A stretch of DNA of 64,000 nucleotides, taken from the NCBI RefSeq assembly GCF_049705945.1, contig NZ_JBNAMV010000004.1, forward strand, positions 806,001 through 870,000, read 5' to 3'. Origin of the DNA: Salarchaeum japonicum_A. Lineage in GTDB: Archaea; Halobacteriota; Halobacteria; Halobacteriales; Halobacteriaceae. The translations under genes were made by a program, and so were the position numbers. This document shows, piece by piece, positions 35,519 through 43,587 of this stretch. Positions within the stretch are counted from its first letter, which is position 1. Each line of letters opens with the position of its first letter. The notes below the pieces were generated by a model. The model did not search any database, was not told the origin of the DNA, and saw only the letters and a program-made list of their open reading frames with translations.

Positions 35519-36265
35519 ATGTCGTCCGAAACCCCGAGCACGAAGGAAATCGAGGCCGTGAGCTGGCTCGTCTCGCGCCAGATCTGGGCGAGCACGGTTG
35601 TGCTCACGGGCGTCCTGGTCGTGTTCGTCGCCATCACGGGAGTCGTGCTCTACGACGCACCGCTGCTGCGTGGGTTCCAGCGGAGCGTGTCGAACTCCAT
35701 CGGCGTACTCTCCATCTTCTTGGGGGCTCGCGCGCTCGCGTTCGTTCTCGCGCAGGCACGGCGGGACGCCGTGGTCGCTCGCGGCGACCTCTCCATCGCG
35801 AACGACGCGTCCCTGATCGGAATGACGACCGTCGCCGCGTTCTCCGTCATCGGCGTCATCGCGGCCGGCGTCGCCCTTCCGCTCCTCCTCTCGACGACTG
35901 AGGCGTTCACGTACCTCGCAATCGCCATCTCGGTATTCGTCGTGCCCGTGAGTTACGTGGTGCTCGTCTACCAGCTCGGCCAGCGCACCGCGACCGACCG
36001 CTACGAACGCGGATTCCACGTTCTGCCCGCCGTCTGGCACTACCTCTGGACGCTTCCCGTAATCGTGCTCGCGTGGTATCTCGCGCTCGGCGTGGACCCC
36101 GTCCCAGTGACCGGCGAAGCCGCCCAGTTGTTCAACGTACGAACGGTGTTCGTGGACGTGTGGACGCTGCTGTACGTCGCCATCGGCACTCCGACCCTCC
36201 TCGTCTTCCTCTACCCGTTCCGCTGGTACGCGGAGCGCGTCGTCCGCGTCGTCGTTCCAACATAG
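35519..36265 (+). CDS. Polytopic membrane protein, function unknown
   Basis: 248 residues with about six predicted transmembrane helices, for example VVLTGVLVVFVAITGVVLY near 30 and LAIAISVFVVPVSYVVLVY near 135. Charged residues cluster in the loop RRDAVVARGDLS. There are no transporter or enzyme motifs that I recognise. It lies in a tight plus-strand run of small envelope genes between the arl operon and the archaellin gene. Confidence 0.75.
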   Translation: MSSETPSTKEIEAVSWLVSRQIWASTVVLTGVLVVFVAITGVVLYDAPLLRGFQRSVSNSIGVLSIFLGARALAFVLAQARRDAVVARGDLSIANDASLIGMTTVAAFSVIGVIAAGVALPLLLSTTEAFTYLAIAISVFVVPVSYVVLVYQLGQRTATDRYERGFHVLPAVWHYLWTLPVIVLAWYLALGVDPVPVTGEAAQLFNVRTVFVDVWTLLYVAIGTPTLLVFLYPFRWYAERVVRVVVPT

Positions 36266-36312
36266 CCCACGGCCCTTGATATTTAAGACGGCGGACGGTG
36301 TAGCGAGCGCCA

Positions 36313-36666
36313 ATGGCCGAAACGAAAGACTACCTGCCCGACAGGCTCCCCGGCTTCCGCGACATCAAACCCCGTAACCAGGCCGCGCTCGTCATCCTCT
36401 CGGCGTTCGTCGTCAGCATCGCCGTGGCCGCGGTCGCGACCGTCGCCCAAATTCAGCCCGAACAAGTCATCCCCGTGCTCGGCACGGTCGTCTTCCTGCT
36501 CTTCCTCGGCGCCAGCCTCGTCGTCTTCCGCGCGATGTTCGTCGCCGCCCAGAAAGCCGACGGCAGCGTCCAGAGCGCGTTCACCCACCCAGCGTTCGCC
36601 CTACTCTTCCTGCTCGTCGTCTTCGCCGGCGCGCTCTTCCTCGGCTTCCTCAACCAATACCTCTAG
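36313..36666 (+). CDS. Small three-helix membrane protein
   Basis: 117 residues. A short soluble start (MAETKDYLPDRLPGFRDIKP) is followed by three hydrophobic helices at about 24-45, 51-75 and 93-115 (LLFLLVVFAGALFLGFL). No family was recognised. It is the last of the plus-strand run, and the tag stop is followed by a gene-poor stretch. A tttaaga element at about 36281-36287 may serve as its TATA box. Confidence 0.7.
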   Translation: MAETKDYLPDRLPGFRDIKPRNQAALVILSAFVVSIAVAAVATVAQIQPEQVIPVLGTVVFLLFLGASLVVFRAMFVAAQKADGSVQSAFTHPAFALLFLLVVFAGALFLGFLNQYL

Positions 36667-37063
36667 CCAGCGAAAAGGCCACTCGGTTGCTACCCGGTAC
36701 GTGCGCCATGGATAGCATCACAGCCTAGAACGAGTTCGAGTGGGTGCGGGAGGGGCGTCACGGGGACGAATACTACTGAAAACGAGACAGCGGACGCGTT
36801 CTAGAGTAGATGGGTACAGTAAGGCGCAACTACCACAAGCCCGCTCTGTGTGGCAAAGACGCGTGTGCCCCGGAGTATGGAATTTGTACAGAACTACAGC
36901 GATAGGCGACTGGCGAGAAATGCCGGACCGTGAGCGCGAATGTGGCGATACACGCGACGCTGATTGAACGAGCCAGACTACCCAGCGAGTGGGAATGGAC
37001 GCGTCGCTATCCGGTTTGTGTCCGAAAGAAAAACCGCGGCGTGTTCGGAAGTGAAAGTCCGAC
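36667..37063. other. Gene-poor stretch of lower GC, possible decayed sequence
   Basis: About 400 bases without a convincing gene. The composition is less GC-rich than its neighbours, with several in-frame stops. One 31-codon frame on the plus strand at 36810-36905 begins MGTVRRNY and has three Cys residues, but there is no start signal or family support. It separates the plus-strand membrane genes from the archaellin gene and may be a deletion scar. Confidence 0.4.
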
Positions 37064-37690
37064 TTAGAGACGGACAGCTTCGCCTGGCGAAGCGTCAGCG
37101 AGCGAGGCCGGGACGTTCATCTGGAACACCGTCTCGGCACCCGAGGACGTTACGAACGTAAGGTGAACAGTTTCACCGCCCTCAAGTACGCTGACTGGCT
37201 GCTCAGTAAGATTAATCGTAACCTGGAAGCGATCCGTTTGAGAATTGAGCACCGGTTTGGTCTCACCCTCGTCCGTCACTGCGCTGACCGTGAAGTTCTC
37301 GTTAGTAAGGGTCGTAGCACCGCCCGGTCCCGTCCAGCGAATCGTAGTGTCATTTACATTAATAGGATCGGAACCTGGCGCAAGACTGACCGAAATTGTG
37401 GTCTCATTAATGACTTTACTGGAATTTTCGTGGCCAGCGCTGGCAGGAAGTTTACTCGCGTTCTGGACAACACCGGTCGCGGCACTCACGTCGAGCCGGT
37501 CCGTGACGCCGGACTGGGCGTCCTGGCTCGTGGATTGCGCGGATGTCTGAAGCATGCCTGCCGTGTTGATGAGGACGCCGGCCGCGAGTGCGGCGACGAG
37601 GATCATTGCGATGAACACGACGAGCGTTTCGATACCGATCTGGCCCCGGTCTTTCTCGAAGTCGGGGCGGGGAATGCTGATGTCTACCAT
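37064..37690 (-). CDS. arlA: Archaellin (archaellum filament protein)
   Basis: A 208-residue archaellin. The class III signal is PDFEKDRGQIGIETLVVFIA, cleaved after the Gly of RGQ by the prepilin peptidase ArlK/PibD. The hydrophobic core helix continues to about residue 45 (LAAGVLINTAGMLQ). The C-terminal beta domain has six N-glycosylation sequons: NAS, NSS, NET, NDT, NFT and NLT. The ATG at 37690 gives the short leader usual in the family. It is the only archaellin in the window, about 3.7 kb behind the motor operon and downstream of an ArlG-like protein gene. The paralogue number (A or B) is arbitrary. Confidence 0.92.
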   Translation of the reverse strand: MVDISIPRPDFEKDRGQIGIETLVVFIAMILVAALAAGVLINTAGMLQTSAQSTSQDAQSGVTDRLDVSAATGVVQNASKLPASAGHENSSKVINETTISVSLAPGSDPINVNDTTIRWTGPGGATTLTNENFTVSAVTDEGETKPVLNSQTDRFQVTINLTEQPVSVLEGGETVHLTFVTSSGAETVFQMNVPASLADASPGEAVRL

Positions 37691-37903
37691 GATTGGATTG
37701 GGATGGTTTGTTGGCGGTCCGTCAGCGACGCAGTCACACAGCCTGCGCGCCGCCTGTAACACCACAAACACGGGACATACACATAAACTCATTGGCTAAA
37801 TCAGGGGTCGAGACCCGGTTTTTCGAGACAGCTGGCCGACAGTTTAATGAGTGGTTTAGGGCCGTGCTCGCAGAGCGCGAGTGAAAGAAAGCACCGCTTA
37901 ACA
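37691..37903 (-). promoter_or_regulatory. Archaellin leader and promoter region
   Basis: 213 bases upstream of the archaellin ATG. Read on the minus strand, tttatgtgta at about 37780-37790 is TATA-like, which would give a leader of roughly 65-70 bases, longer than for most genes here. The stretch also contains the end of the upstream ArlG-like gene's spacer. Confidence 0.45.
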
Positions 37904-39220
37904 CTACGCGACGCCGATCGTGGTGTCGGTATCGACGATGACGACGGTGCCGGATTCGTCGCGGAGATACCCGATGTCGCCGGTGGTTCCCTCCATATAC
38001 CGTAGCGGGGCCGGGTCGCCATCGTTCGAGGCGTACTCGACATAGATTATTTCGGGTGTGCCGTCATCGTCGACATCAGCCGCGCCCATTCCAGTTCCGC
38101 TCTCCGGTTGTTCCTGAACGCCGTTCGGTTGGTAGGAAGAGAGCGACCCCGACGTGTATTCGAGGACAGAGATGTATCCAGAACTGTCGCGGTAAGGGAC
38201 GCCGACGTTCCCGTCGCCGTCGAAGTCAGCGGGCGTTCCGACACCAAGCGACGAGGAGAGACTCTTGGACGAGGAATGGACGGTCCCGTCGTCGTCCAAG
38301 AACGTGAGCCCGGGGTTCGACGTGACGAACACGATTTCGTCAGCGGAGTCCCCATCGAAGTCCGTGATGCCGACGATGCCGTTCGCCTGTGCGTTCGACT
38401 GGTCGGCGACGGTGAACACGTCTCGGCTGTCAAGCGTGACACCGTAGATGCCGGAGTTGTTGCCGAAGAAGATGGAGCGGTCGGAGCCGTTCCAACTGCC
38501 GACGGCGAGCCGCGTGCCCGCGTCCGAGCTGGTGCTGGTGAACGGTTGTCCAGGAAGCGTGACGTTGGTGCCGTTACCGTAGGCGATCTTCAGAGCACCG
38601 GACTGGTTGACGTACGGGATGTCGGCCGCGCCGTCCTCGTCAAAGTCCTGTGACGGCCCGAGTCCTTCCGGAACCATTTCGTTGAGATACGTGGTGACGA
38701 CTTGCGTGTCGGCGTCATACAGTTTCACTGACCCGGAGAACACCACGTCACCGCTAAGATCCGCAGCGCTTCCGTAGAACGGGAAGGTGAGGAGTGAGCG
38801 GCGTTCGTTGGCGCGAACGACGACGCGGTGTGCGCCGTCGTCGAGGGTGGTGTCGAGGGTGATTCGGGCGACGTTGCCGGGCCGCCAGTAGTCGCCATCG
38901 AGGACGGTGATGTCGGTCTCTTGCACGAATTCGCCGTCGATGAGGGTGTCGATGCGGTTGGGGTCGGTGGGGAGGACGTTCGCGCCGGTGTTTTTCACGA
39001 GGAGGGTGACGGTCGTGTTTGAGTCGTTGTAGATGGCGCTGGAGCCGGAGTCGCTGATGATGGCGAAGTCGGTGTCGAGTGTCTCCCCGTAGTCCTCGCC
39101 GGTGTCGCGGATGGCGGTCGAGACGTCGTTGGCGACGCCGGTGGCGGTGCCGGCGAGCATCGCGGCGACGGCGACGGCGGCGATGAAGAGGATGACGTGG
39201 GAGGCGGAGACGCTAGCCAT
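37904..39220 (-). CDS. ArlG-like stator domain fused to an FG-GAP/VCBS-type beta-propeller
   Basis: 438 residues. Residues 1-135 match the ArlG encoded at 31457: an N-terminal membrane helix (VILFIAAVAVAAMLAG) followed by YNDSNTTVTLLVKNTGANVLP and RIDTLIDGEFVQ. Residues from about 150 form repeats with Asp-rich, calcium-loop motifs: DFDEDGAADIPYV (about 192), DFDGDSADEIVFV (287), DFDGDGNVGVPYR (332) and DVDDDGTPEIIYV (382). These are typical of FG-GAP/integrin-type propeller blades. At least seven N-glycosylation sequons (NDS, NTT, NQS, NGT, NVT, NGS, NNS) suggest that this part is outside the cell. It lies directly upstream of the archaellin on the same strand. A stator or envelope anchor specialised for the archaellum is inferred. 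Confidence 0.85.
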   Translation of the reverse strand: MASVSASHVILFIAAVAVAAMLAGTATGVANDVSTAIRDTGEDYGETLDTDFAIISDSGSSAIYNDSNTTVTLLVKNTGANVLPTDPNRIDTLIDGEFVQETDITVLDGDYWRPGNVARITLDTTLDDGAHRVVVRANERRSLLTFPFYGSAADLSGDVVFSGSVKLYDADTQVVTTYLNEMVPEGLGPSQDFDEDGAADIPYVNQSGALKIAYGNGTNVTLPGQPFTSTSSDAGTRLAVGSWNGSDRSIFFGNNSGIYGVTLDSRDVFTVADQSNAQANGIVGITDFDGDSADEIVFVTSNPGLTFLDDDGTVHSSSKSLSSSLGVGTPADFDGDGNVGVPYRDSSGYISVLEYTSGSLSSYQPNGVQEQPESGTGMGAADVDDDGTPEIIYVEYASNDGDPAPLRYMEGTTGDIGYLRDESGTVVIVDTDTTIGVA

Positions 39221-39277
39221 CGATTAGGAGTGCTTCGTCGCACGGACGGATAAGCGTTGAGGCAGCCAGGAAGCCGG

Positions 39278-39790
39278 TTATTCGGGTGTGTTGACGGTGA
39301 GCGGGCCGCCGCAGCGGCCGCACGCGTACTGCTCTGGGTTGCGGACGAGACGGGATTCGCGGTAGCGGGGGAGACGGTGGTCGCAGTCGGTGCAGACGAC
39401 CCACCAAGTGGGCGGCGTGAATCGCTCGCAGTGGGTCGCGGTGTTGAGTCGGTCGGCGAGTCGCTGGAATCGCGGGCCGTGGCTCCCGTCGCCGTGTTCG
39501 GTGACGAGGTGTGCGTGCGCGAGTTCGTGGCGGACCGTGCTGGCGACGGCGTGCCAGCCCCGGTTCTCGAAGAGCCGCCACGCGAGCCGAACCTCGACGG
39601 GCGTGTCGTCGCGGTAGCGGAGGACGCCGGCGCGTCGTTTCGCGCGCGTGCTCACGGACCACGCGAGGTCGGAGACCTGGACGGAGAGGTCGTGGGCGGA
39701 GACGAGGTCGCGTGCGTACACGCGGACGGCGGCGAGGAACTCCTCGTGGCTGCAGGGCGGCGTGACCGCGTACCACTCGACGTCGTTCAC
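39278..39790 (-). CDS. SprT-like zinc metalloprotease
   Basis: 170 residues. The zincin motif HELAHAHLVTEHGDGSHG supplies HExxH and a third His. A C-terminal zinc ribbon has VCTDC and CGRC. SprT/Spartan-type proteases act on DNA-protein crosslinks in eukaryotes; the archaeal role is unknown. The N-terminus MNDVEWYAVT and the arginine-rich middle fit DNA association. It stands alone on this strand, with 45 bases to the downstream end of the pirin gene. Confidence 0.87.
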   Translation of the reverse strand: MNDVEWYAVTPPCSHEEFLAAVRVYARDLVSAHDLSVQVSDLAWSVSTRAKRRAGVLRYRDDTPVEVRLAWRLFENRGWHAVASTVRHELAHAHLVTEHGDGSHGPRFQRLADRLNTATHCERFTPPTWWVVCTDCDHRLPRYRESRLVRNPEQYACGRCGGPLTVNTPE

Positions 39791-39835
39791 GGGAGGAGAC
39801 TGGACGGGGGCGAGTATAGAACTGGGGGTCGGGCG

Positions 39836-40582
39836 TTAGAAGACGAACGGGCCCTGCTGGCGGATTGGTTCGTCGTGGGGTTCGCCGGCGACGGCGACGA
39901 GGCGGAGGGCGTCGTCGGTCTCGACCGCGAACTCGTCACCGTTCGTGGTGGGGAAGACATTACCTTCGGCGAAGTCGTCACCGTCTACGGTGCCCTCGCC
40001 GGCGACGCCGTAGAGGAAGCCGGCCCAGCCGTCGGGCACGGTCCACGTCCACGAGTCGGTGACGCGCACGTCGAGGTACTGCATGTCGGTGTGGAGGCTG
40101 AGCGGGGAGCCGTCGCCGACGACCGTCGTGACGGTCGCGCCGTCCTGTTCCTCGGTGGGGAGGTCGGTTTGGTCGGCGTCCTCGTAGTCCGCGTCGATCT
40201 CCTTCTTCTCGCGCGGGAGGTTCACCCAGAGTTGGAGGCCGTTGCAGGCGTCGCCGTCCGCGGGGAATTCCGAGTGCTCGATGCCGCCGCCGGTGGTGAT
40301 GCGCATCGCCTCGTTCTCGTAGGCGGTGTGGCTGACGCCGAGGGAGTCCTCGTGTTCCATCCCGCCGTCTATCATGTAGGAGACGATCTCGAATCCCTTG
40401 TGCGGGTGCATCGGGAACCCCTTGTCGGGGTCGATGTAGAACCGCTCGAAGAGGACAAATGGATCGAGGTTGTGCGGGTAGTTGTTCGTCGGGAACGCGC
40501 GATTCGAGTTTACGCCCGTTCCGTGCTGGACGGTCTGTCCGGCGACCGGTTCGGGCCGTCGTTCGGGGTCGTCAGTAGACAT
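39836..40582 (-). CDS. Pirin-family protein (bicupin)
   Basis: A 248-residue pirin. The N-terminal cupin has the metal set in MHPHKGFEIVSY and GGGIEHSEFP (His-x-His, His, Glu). A second cupin fills the C-terminus with MQYLDVRV and GWAGFLYGVAGE. Pirins are iron proteins with quercetinase or redox-sensing roles. The ATG at 40582 (MSTDDPERR) sits about 27 bases behind gcttatca, a TATA-like element read on the minus strand. It is divergent from superoxide dismutase, which agrees with an oxidative-stress setting. Confidence 0.9.
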   Translation of the reverse strand: MSTDDPERRPEPVAGQTVQHGTGVNSNRAFPTNNYPHNLDPFVLFERFYIDPDKGFPMHPHKGFEIVSYMIDGGMEHEDSLGVSHTAYENEAMRITTGGGIEHSEFPADGDACNGLQLWVNLPREKKEIDADYEDADQTDLPTEEQDGATVTTVVGDGSPLSLHTDMQYLDVRVTDSWTWTVPDGWAGFLYGVAGEGTVDGDDFAEGNVFPTTNGDEFAVETDDALRLVAVAGEPHDEPIRQQGPFVF

Positions 40583-40783
40583 ACCGAAACGAACCCGCCC
40601 AATACTGATAAGCATCACGTAGCCGGAAGTCGGAAAGTGGCCGTTGGGCAACCTTAATTTCGAGTTTTCTTTTTTTAGACCGCATAGAGGCTCTTTTGAG
40701 CGTTTCAGAAGAAGTTGTTTTTCTTACTTGAACGCGCTACAGAGAACCTTCATACTCGTAGCGCCGGTAGAATGGAGTGCACT
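40583..40783. promoter_or_regulatory. Divergent pirin/sod control region, AT-rich
   Basis: 200 bases, with an AT-rich core (40650-40735) including the T-run tttcttttttta. A TATA-like gcttatca for pirin lies near 40610 on the minus strand. For sod, ttcatactc near 40750 is about 30 bases before the chosen ATG. The long AT stretch could hold regulator sites. Confidence 0.5.
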
Positions 40784-41386
40784 ATGAGCGACTACGAACT
40801 TCCCGCGTTGCCGTACGATTACGACGCGCTCGAACCGGCGCTTAGCGAACAGGTACTCACCTGGCATCACGACACCCACCACCAGGGCTACGTCAACGGC
40901 TGGAACTCCGCCGAAGAAACCCTTGAATCCAACCGCGAGGACGGCGACTTCTCCTCCTCCGCGGGCGCAATCCGGAACGTCACCCACAACGGCAGCGGTC
41001 ACGTGCTCCACACGCTGTTCTGGGAGTCCATGAGCCCCGAGGGCGGCGACGAACCCGAAGGCGACCTCCGAGACCGAATCGAGGAAGACTTCGGCTCCTA
41101 CGACGCCTGGAAGGGCGAGTTCGAGGCCGCGGCGTCCGCCGCCGGCGGCTGGGCGCTCCTCGTCTACGACAGCCACAGCCAGCAGCTCCGCAACGTCGTG
41201 GTCGACAAGCACGACCAGGGCGCGCTCTGGGGCAGCCACCCAATCCTCGCTCTCGACGTCTGGGAGCACTCCTACTACTACGACTACGGCCCCGACCGCG
41301 GCGACTTCATCAGCAACTTCTTCGACGTCGTCGACTGGAACGAGCCCGCGAGCCGGTTCGCGGACGCCGTCGAGCGCTTCGAGTAA
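40784..41386 (+). CDS. sod: Manganese/iron superoxide dismutase
   Basis: Cytoplasmic superoxide dismutase of 200 residues. Metal ligands are His in WHHDTHH, His in HVLHTLFW, and Asp and His in LALDVWEHSYYYDYG. The GALWGSHPI region and the Tyr-rich segment fit the Mn/Fe family, with Mn usual in haloarchaea. The start MSDYELPALPY at 40784 is preferred over an ATG four codons upstream. It stands divergent from pirin behind an AT-rich control region. Confidence 0.97.
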   Translation: MSDYELPALPYDYDALEPALSEQVLTWHHDTHHQGYVNGWNSAEETLESNREDGDFSSSAGAIRNVTHNGSGHVLHTLFWESMSPEGGDEPEGDLRDRIEEDFGSYDAWKGEFEAAASAAGGWALLVYDSHSQQLRNVVVDKHDQGALWGSHPILALDVWEHSYYYDYGPDRGDFISNFFDVVDWNEPASRFADAVERFE

Positions 41387-41529
41387 GCGGACCACCGGTT
41401 CCACCCCGCGGTGACAGTCGGCCCACGGTTGGCACCTTTTCGGAACCCATCCGGGTTCCACCCGTCTCAACGAGTCGCGAAGCTACGCGTACGCGCAGCG
41501 AAAAGAACAGAAATAGAAATTAGCCGGTT

Positions 41530-42030
41530 TCAGTCGTCGAACGGGTCGTCCGTGACGGTTCCCCACTCGCCGCGGTAGAACGTGAGCGGATCCGCACTCT
41601 CGGTTCGGACGGCGGCGTGTTCGGCGCGTCCGGCGTAGATAGTGTGGTCGCCGACGGTGAATGTGTCGTGGAGCGTGCAGTCGATCGTCGCGAGCGACTC
41701 CTCGAAGAGTGGGGCGCCGGTGGCTTCGGTGGTCGTCGCTTCTTCGGTGAACGGGTCGCCGTCCTCGGTCATGCCGGCGAAGTGTTCGGCGAGGCCGCGC
41801 TGTTCGGTGGTAAGGACGTTGACGGCGTAACTGTCAGTGTCGGTCTCCTGGAGGATGCGGTGGGCTTCGGTTCCGTGGTCCAAGGAGACGAGGACGACCG
41901 GCGGGTCGAGGCTGAGGCTGGCGAAGGCGTTGACGGTGATGCCGTGCGGGTCTTCGCCGGGCAGCGTGACGACGGTGACGCCCGTCGCGAAGTTCCCGAG
42001 GACGGTGCGGAAGGCGTCGGCGTCCACCAT
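41530..42030 (-). CDS. Flavin reductase-like (FMN-binding split-barrel) protein
   Basis: A 166-residue flavin-reductase domain. Seen: FATGVTVVTLP, GITVNAFASLSLDPPVVLVSL, and YAVNVLTTEQRGLAEHFAG, which contact FMN or FAD. The last part GDHTIYAGRAEH closes the barrel. Such enzymes deliver reduced flavin to two-component monooxygenases or reduce flavins directly. No monooxygenase partner lies beside it. I take the ATG at 42030 (MVDADAF); another ATG lies one codon upstream. Confidence 0.9.
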   Translation of the reverse strand: MVDADAFRTVLGNFATGVTVVTLPGEDPHGITVNAFASLSLDPPVVLVSLDHGTEAHRILQETDTDSYAVNVLTTEQRGLAEHFAGMTEDGDPFTEEATTTEATGAPLFEESLATIDCTLHDTFTVGDHTIYAGRAEHAAVRTESADPLTFYRGEWGTVTDDPFDD

Positions 42031-42150
42031 CACACACCACCCCGGTTCGTCGCTGGTTCCGAGGCGGTGCGTGCGTGACGAGTCTGGTGCGTCATACTCG
42101 AACAGTGGGTCGGGAGGGAGAAGAACGCTTTCTGCAGACGCGTACAGCAG

Positions 42151-43104
42151 TCAGTTGGAGAGGTGTTCGACGACCGCGGTGTCGGTGACGGTGACGTCGT
42201 CGTCGACGAGCACGCGGAGTTCGTCGCCCTCGCATTCGAGGGTGAGTTCGACCGTGAGCGGGTCTTCGGCGACGACTTCGGTGTGGCGGTCGCTCACGCA
42301 CCAGTCGAAGTGCCAGAAGGGTTCGGTATTGAGGTCGATGCCGCGCTCGGAGTGGAAGACGAGAACGTGCGCGTTGTCAAGGAGGGTGACGCCGACGGTG
42401 GACTGAAGCTGGTAGCCACAGCGCGAGCAGACGTGGCGAACGGCGACGTCGAGGTCGTCGCGGTCGGGGTCGCGGACGAGGCTGGTGTCGACGCTGCCCG
42501 TGCATTCGGGGCAGACGCCGTCCGCTGCGAGGCAGTAGTGGTGGCGGACGTAGTGATGGAACGCCTGCATCAGGTCGTCGGTCGTCCGGTCGTCCAGTCC
42601 ACCGGAGGGGAACGGATAGCTCACCTGGATGGTGCCGCACTCGGTGCAGCCGACGGTGAGCGTGTCGTCGACGTACCAGCCGTGCAGGCTTCCCGCGCAG
42701 TCGTAACACGACCCCGTGACGGGGAAGAACCCGAGTTGCGCGCGCTCCGTCAGCGTCCCCGTGAAGATCGAACTCACGACCTTCCGGCCGGGATAGCGGA
42801 ACGCGTAGCCGTCCTCCGTCTGTTTCACGAAGTGGCCGGTGAGCTTCCGGAGGTGGTAGTTGAAGTTCGCGCTGTCCGCGATATCCACGCGTTCGAAGAG
42901 GTCCGTGAAACTCACGGGCTCCTCGTCCGCGCCGAGTTCGAGCAACGCCTGCAGGATGTCCACGCGCGTGTCGTTCCCCAGCACCGAAAACACGTCCGCG
43001 GGCGGAATGCGTTCCTCTGTCCGGGGCGTCGCCACACCGCCCTCGCCAGCGGCCTCACCCGCGCCGTCCGCGTCCTCGCGCGCGGACCGGTCGAACTGAC
43101 TCAT
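42151..43104 (-). CDS. Winged-helix transcription regulator with multiple zinc ribbons
   Basis: 317 residues from MSQFDRSAR at 43104. Residues about 35-110 are an ArsR-like winged helix (FSVLGNDTRVDILQAL, SADFNYHLRKLTG-like SANFNYHLRKL). The C-terminal part has three zinc knuckle pairs, CYDC, CTEC, CPEC and CSRC, then a beta sandwich with LVFHSERG and VELTLECEGDELRV. This build is common among haloarchaeal regulators; the ligand is unknown. A ttttac element read on the minus strand about 27 bases upstream supports the start. Confidence 0.85.
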   Translation of the reverse strand: MSQFDRSAREDADGAGEAAGEGGVATPRTEERIPPADVFSVLGNDTRVDILQALLELGADEEPVSFTDLFERVDIADSANFNYHLRKLTGHFVKQTEDGYAFRYPGRKVVSSIFTGTLTERAQLGFFPVTGSCYDCAGSLHGWYVDDTLTVGCTECGTIQVSYPFPSGGLDDRTTDDLMQAFHHYVRHHYCLAADGVCPECTGSVDTSLVRDPDRDDLDVAVRHVCSRCGYQLQSTVGVTLLDNAHVLVFHSERGIDLNTEPFWHFDWCVSDRHTEVVAEDPLTVELTLECEGDELRVLVDDDVTVTDTAVVEHLSN

Positions 43105-43587
43105 ACCACACATATGAACGACCGCGCGGTAAAACGTATCGGGACCACTCATCGAACGCCAGCGACACCGCCATCGAACACGCGTGTCGAGTCGGACGGA
43201 GGACGGCGGCCGGGACACGGGAGGATAACGCGACCCCCCTCAATCGTACGGGTGGGTTTGGCGGTGCACCCCTGCTGTCCGGTAAACGCCGAGGGAATCA
43301 CAAGCTCTCGCGACGGATAGTGGCTAACGGGCGGGGTTCTCTCCCACGCTCTCAGTAATTAAAAGCGCAGCGCCGACCAAACTCGTGAAGGTTTTCTGAA
43401 ATCCGACATTCGGGCGTCAGACACTGTCAGGCGTGCGTCTATACAGGTATGGCAATGGCATTTAAGATGCTTTGGCTCCCACTATATGGTAAGCACGCGG
43501 GAAAAACCACGACACCACCTGACCGCCACCGGATTTTCCGGCCTACCTCACTATGGGTGTTGTGGTGCTCTCGGTGCACACCCAATC
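43105..43587. other. Divergent intergenic region between regulator and pilin
   Basis: 483 bases without a convincing gene. It holds the regulator promoter on the left. On the right are several candidate TATA-like stretches for the pilin: ctatacagg (43438), atttaaga (43459) and actatatgg (43480), which would give leaders of roughly 75-120 bases. An open frame from 43449 overlaps the pilin in another phase and has a basic, unlikely composition. Confidence 0.45.

Noticed and set aside
35390..36313. Minus-strand frame of about 300 codons opposite the membrane-protein cassette
   Set aside because: Arg/Glu/Asp-rich shadow of two hydrophobic genes with good starts.
36810..36905. 31-codon frame with three Cys residues in the gene-poor stretch
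   Set aside because: No TATA spacing, no second metal-ligand pair and no coupling to another gene; reported only as part of the region.
40655..40740. T-rich tract before sod considered as a terminator
   Set aside because: No plus-strand gene ends upstream of it; more likely part of the divergent control region.
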